NCBI RefSeq assembly: GCF_947488945.1
Contig: NZ_CANLBS010000014.1
Coordinates: 62,001-126,000 of the forward strand
Direction of reading: 5' to 3'
From: an uncultured Streptomyces sp.
GTDB lineage: Bacteria > Actinomycetota > Actinomycetes > Streptomycetales > Streptomycetaceae
DNA: 64,000 bases
Shown here: in pieces, positions 62,731 to 64,000 of the stretch
Layout: the number at the start of each line of letters is the position of its first letter
Numbering within the stretch: position 1 is the first letter of the stretch
Made by a program: the position numbers and the translations under genes
The notes under the pieces: generated by a model
Told to the model about the DNA's origin: nothing
Database searches by the model: none
Seen by the model: the letters and a program-made list of their open reading frames with translations, nothing else

Positions 62731-63153
62731 TCACGCCCGCCGGACCACCCGGAACCGTTCCGCGACGACCAGTGTGTCGTCGTCCACCGTGAACTGCGGG
62801 TCGCCCAGCGCCTCCCGCATCTCCTCGCCGTGCCAGAAGCTCTCGTGCCCGGCCCGCCACTCGGCCACCGACGTGTACCCCTCGCCCTCGTCCAGGGCGT
62901 GCTGGAGTCCGATGTCGCCGAGCCGTACGACGCGTACCTCCGTCACCTCGACCACCGCGACCTCCCGGCCGTCGGAGTCGATGAGCGCCGAGCGTTCGCC
63001 CACCGGCGGCAGTTCCTCGCCCTCCGCCTCGTACTCCGCGAGCAGCCCCGAGGTGGACACCTTCTCGCCGGACAGGACCGCCGCGACCAGCTGGTCGCGC
63101 AACGGGCCGGGGAACGCCAGCAGGAAGGGTTTCAGCGGTTCGTGATCATCCAT
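62731..63153 (-). CDS. ASCH domain protein
   Basis: 140 residues from ATG 63153. ASCH marks are the N-terminal FPGPLRDQLVAAVLSGEKVS, then TSGLLAEYEAEGEELPPVGE, RSALIDSDGREVAVVEVTEV and GDIGLQHALDEGEGYTSVAE, WRAGHESFWH. The fold is related to PUA and some members cleave N4-acetylcytidine or bind RNA. The substrate is not certain. Divergent from the molybdoenzyme gene at the right edge, with 91 bp between. Confidence 0.85.
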   Translation of the reverse strand: MDDHEPLKPFLLAFPGPLRDQLVAAVLSGEKVSTSGLLAEYEAEGEELPPVGERSALIDSDGREVAVVEVTEVRVVRLGDIGLQHALDEGEGYTSVAEWRAGHESFWHGEEMREALGDPQFTVDDDTLVVAERFRVVRRA

Positions 63154-63244
63154 CGGGTCAGTCTCGCAGGCGGCGGTGCCCGCGCGGCACGGACCCCGCA
63201 CCCGCCCCTGGTGGTCCCGGTCCGCCGAGTGGTGCAATGTCCCG

Positions 63245-64000
63245 GTGAACTCCCCTCCGCCCGACGCCGAACGGCCGCCCGACGCCGAACGGCCGCCCGA
63301 CGCCGAACGGCCGCCCGACACCGAACGGCCACCCGGCTCCGGACGCTCGCCCGCGCCCGCACGGGCTCCCCGCGCCGAGGGTGCTCCCGTCGGCCGCCGG
63401 CTCGTGCTCGGGATGCTCGGGCTCGGCGTCGCCGGGGTGGCCGCCGCCCCCGCGCTCCAGCGGGCCGTGGAATCCGGGCTCGGTGCGCTGGCCGCCGAGG
63501 ACCCCACCGGCCTGACCGGCCTCCTGCCCAACGGCGGCGGCTTCCGGTACTACTCCGTGGCCTCGTCCGTCCCCCGACGCGGCCCGGAGGACTACCGCCT
63601 CACCGTCGACGGCCTGGTGGACCGGCCCGCCACGTACACGCTGGACCGGCTCGCCGGACTGCCGCAGACCCGCACGGTCCGCGACGTGCAGTGCGTGACC
63701 GGGTGGCGGGTGCCCGCGACGCCCTTCGAGGGCGTCCGGCTGTCGGAGCTGCTCGACGCGGCAGGCGTCCGCCCCGGCGCGAAGGCCGTCCGCTTCACCT
63801 GCTTCGACGGGACGTACAGCGAGAGCCTGACGCTGTCCCAGGCCCGCCGGCCCGACGTCCTGGTCGCCACCCGGATGAAGGACGCGCCGCTCTCCCACGC
63901 GCACGGCGGCCCGGTCCGGCTCTACGTGGCTCCCATGTACTTCTACAAGTCGGCGAAATGGCTCTCCGGGATCACCGTCACCGACGCGGTGCGCCCCGGC
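63245..64000 (+). CDS. Sulfite-oxidase/MsrP-like molybdopterin oxidoreductase (3'-truncated by window edge)
   Basis: The frame is open from GTG 63245 to the last base, so 252 residues are visible. The first ~40 residues contain four PPDxER repeats and a Pro/Arg-rich stretch. Next come GRRLVLGMLGLGVAGVAAAP, a twin-arginine-like signal, then the molybdopterin domain DYRLTVDGLVDRPATYTLDR, with the molybdenum-ligand cysteine in VQCVTGWRVP (about residue 158) and SHAHGGPVRLYVAPMYFYKS. This matches periplasmic or membrane-anchored sulfite oxidase/MsrP-type enzymes. A further heme or membrane-partner domain could lie beyond the edge. Ribosome site weak. Confidence 0.82.
   Translation, partial: MNSPPPDAERPPDAERPPDAERPPDTERPPGSGRSPAPARAPRAEGAPVGRRLVLGMLGLGVAGVAAAPALQRAVESGLGALAAEDPTGLTGLLPNGGGFRYYSVASSVPRRGPEDYRLTVDGLVDRPATYTLDRLAGLPQTRTVRDVQCVTGWRVPATPFEGVRLSELLDAAGVRPGAKAVRFTCFDGTYSESLTLSQARRPDVLVATRMKDAPLSHAHGGPVRLYVAPMYFYKSAKWLSGITVTDAVRPG

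Overview
The window is high-GC (roughly 70-75% by eye) with strong third-position GC bias, many GTG starts, ATGA/GTGA stop-start overlaps and families such as FxsABCT, DUF5925-AAA, DUF402, SoxR, HmgA-GntR and an NCS2 permease. This points to the chromosome of a Streptomyces or close relative. About 50 protein genes are supported. I saw no rRNA, tRNA, CRISPR array, transposase or integrase.

0-17 kb is the accessory-looking part and carries three conflict- or signalling-type loci side by side. (i) A SLOG nucleotide-sensor protein, cut by the left edge, converges on a tandem SLATT membrane-effector protein. (ii) A complete FxSxx-COOH RiPP locus follows: precursor FxsA ending in FSSAL, radical SAM/SPASM maturase FxsB, TIR-like FxsC, and the large ParA/TIR-like/NB-ARC/TPR protein FxsT. 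(iii) A 1286-residue TPR-CHAT (caspase-like) protease is divergent from a 131-residue Cys-containing protein and a multi-pass membrane protein. An alpha/beta hydrolase lies between (ii) and (iii).

17-37 kb is mostly ordinary Streptomyces metabolism and stress genes. It holds a DUF3533-like membrane protein, an error-prone polymerase pair (DnaE2 and an ImuB-like Y-family protein lacking catalytic carboxylates) behind a near-consensus LexA box, and a nucleobase permease with its deaminase-type amidohydrolase. A three-domain methyltransferase-Nudix-VOC fusion, DUF402 and GNAT, a small GntR, a DUF5925-AAA ATPase and a small conserved protein behind a PafBC-type promoter follow. The stretch ends with a CaiB/BaiF CoA-transferase, a free-standing type ISP specificity-like protein, and hmgA-gntR divergent from a TetR gene with a 28-bp palindrome between them.

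38-58 kb is catabolic and rich in TetR regulators. It contains a molybdopterin oxidoreductase; an aldehyde and an alcohol dehydrogenase; a DMT exporter with ArsR and TetR regulators; an acyl-CoA dehydrogenase; a TetR/MaoC pair; SoxR; a NamZ-type muramidase; an SDR/CoA-ligase/TetR operon; and a convergent kinase/acyl-CoA dehydrogenase pair of the ACAD10/11 type. Three sets of repeated operator-like sequences tie these genes together: AAACTARCAGYGCTARTT (40.4 and 45.8 kb), CTAAGCGCTTGCTCAG (47.5 and 48.9 kb) and ACCAGTCGGTATGT (52.2 and 57.7 kb). Each pair probably marks a local regulon of the TetR encoded beside it.

58-64 kb holds a VOC protein, two DUF202 membrane proteins, a Nudix hydrolase, a DMT-type membrane protein, an FAD-dependent dehydrogenase, an ASCH protein and, at the right edge, the start of a sulfite-oxidase-like molybdoenzyme.
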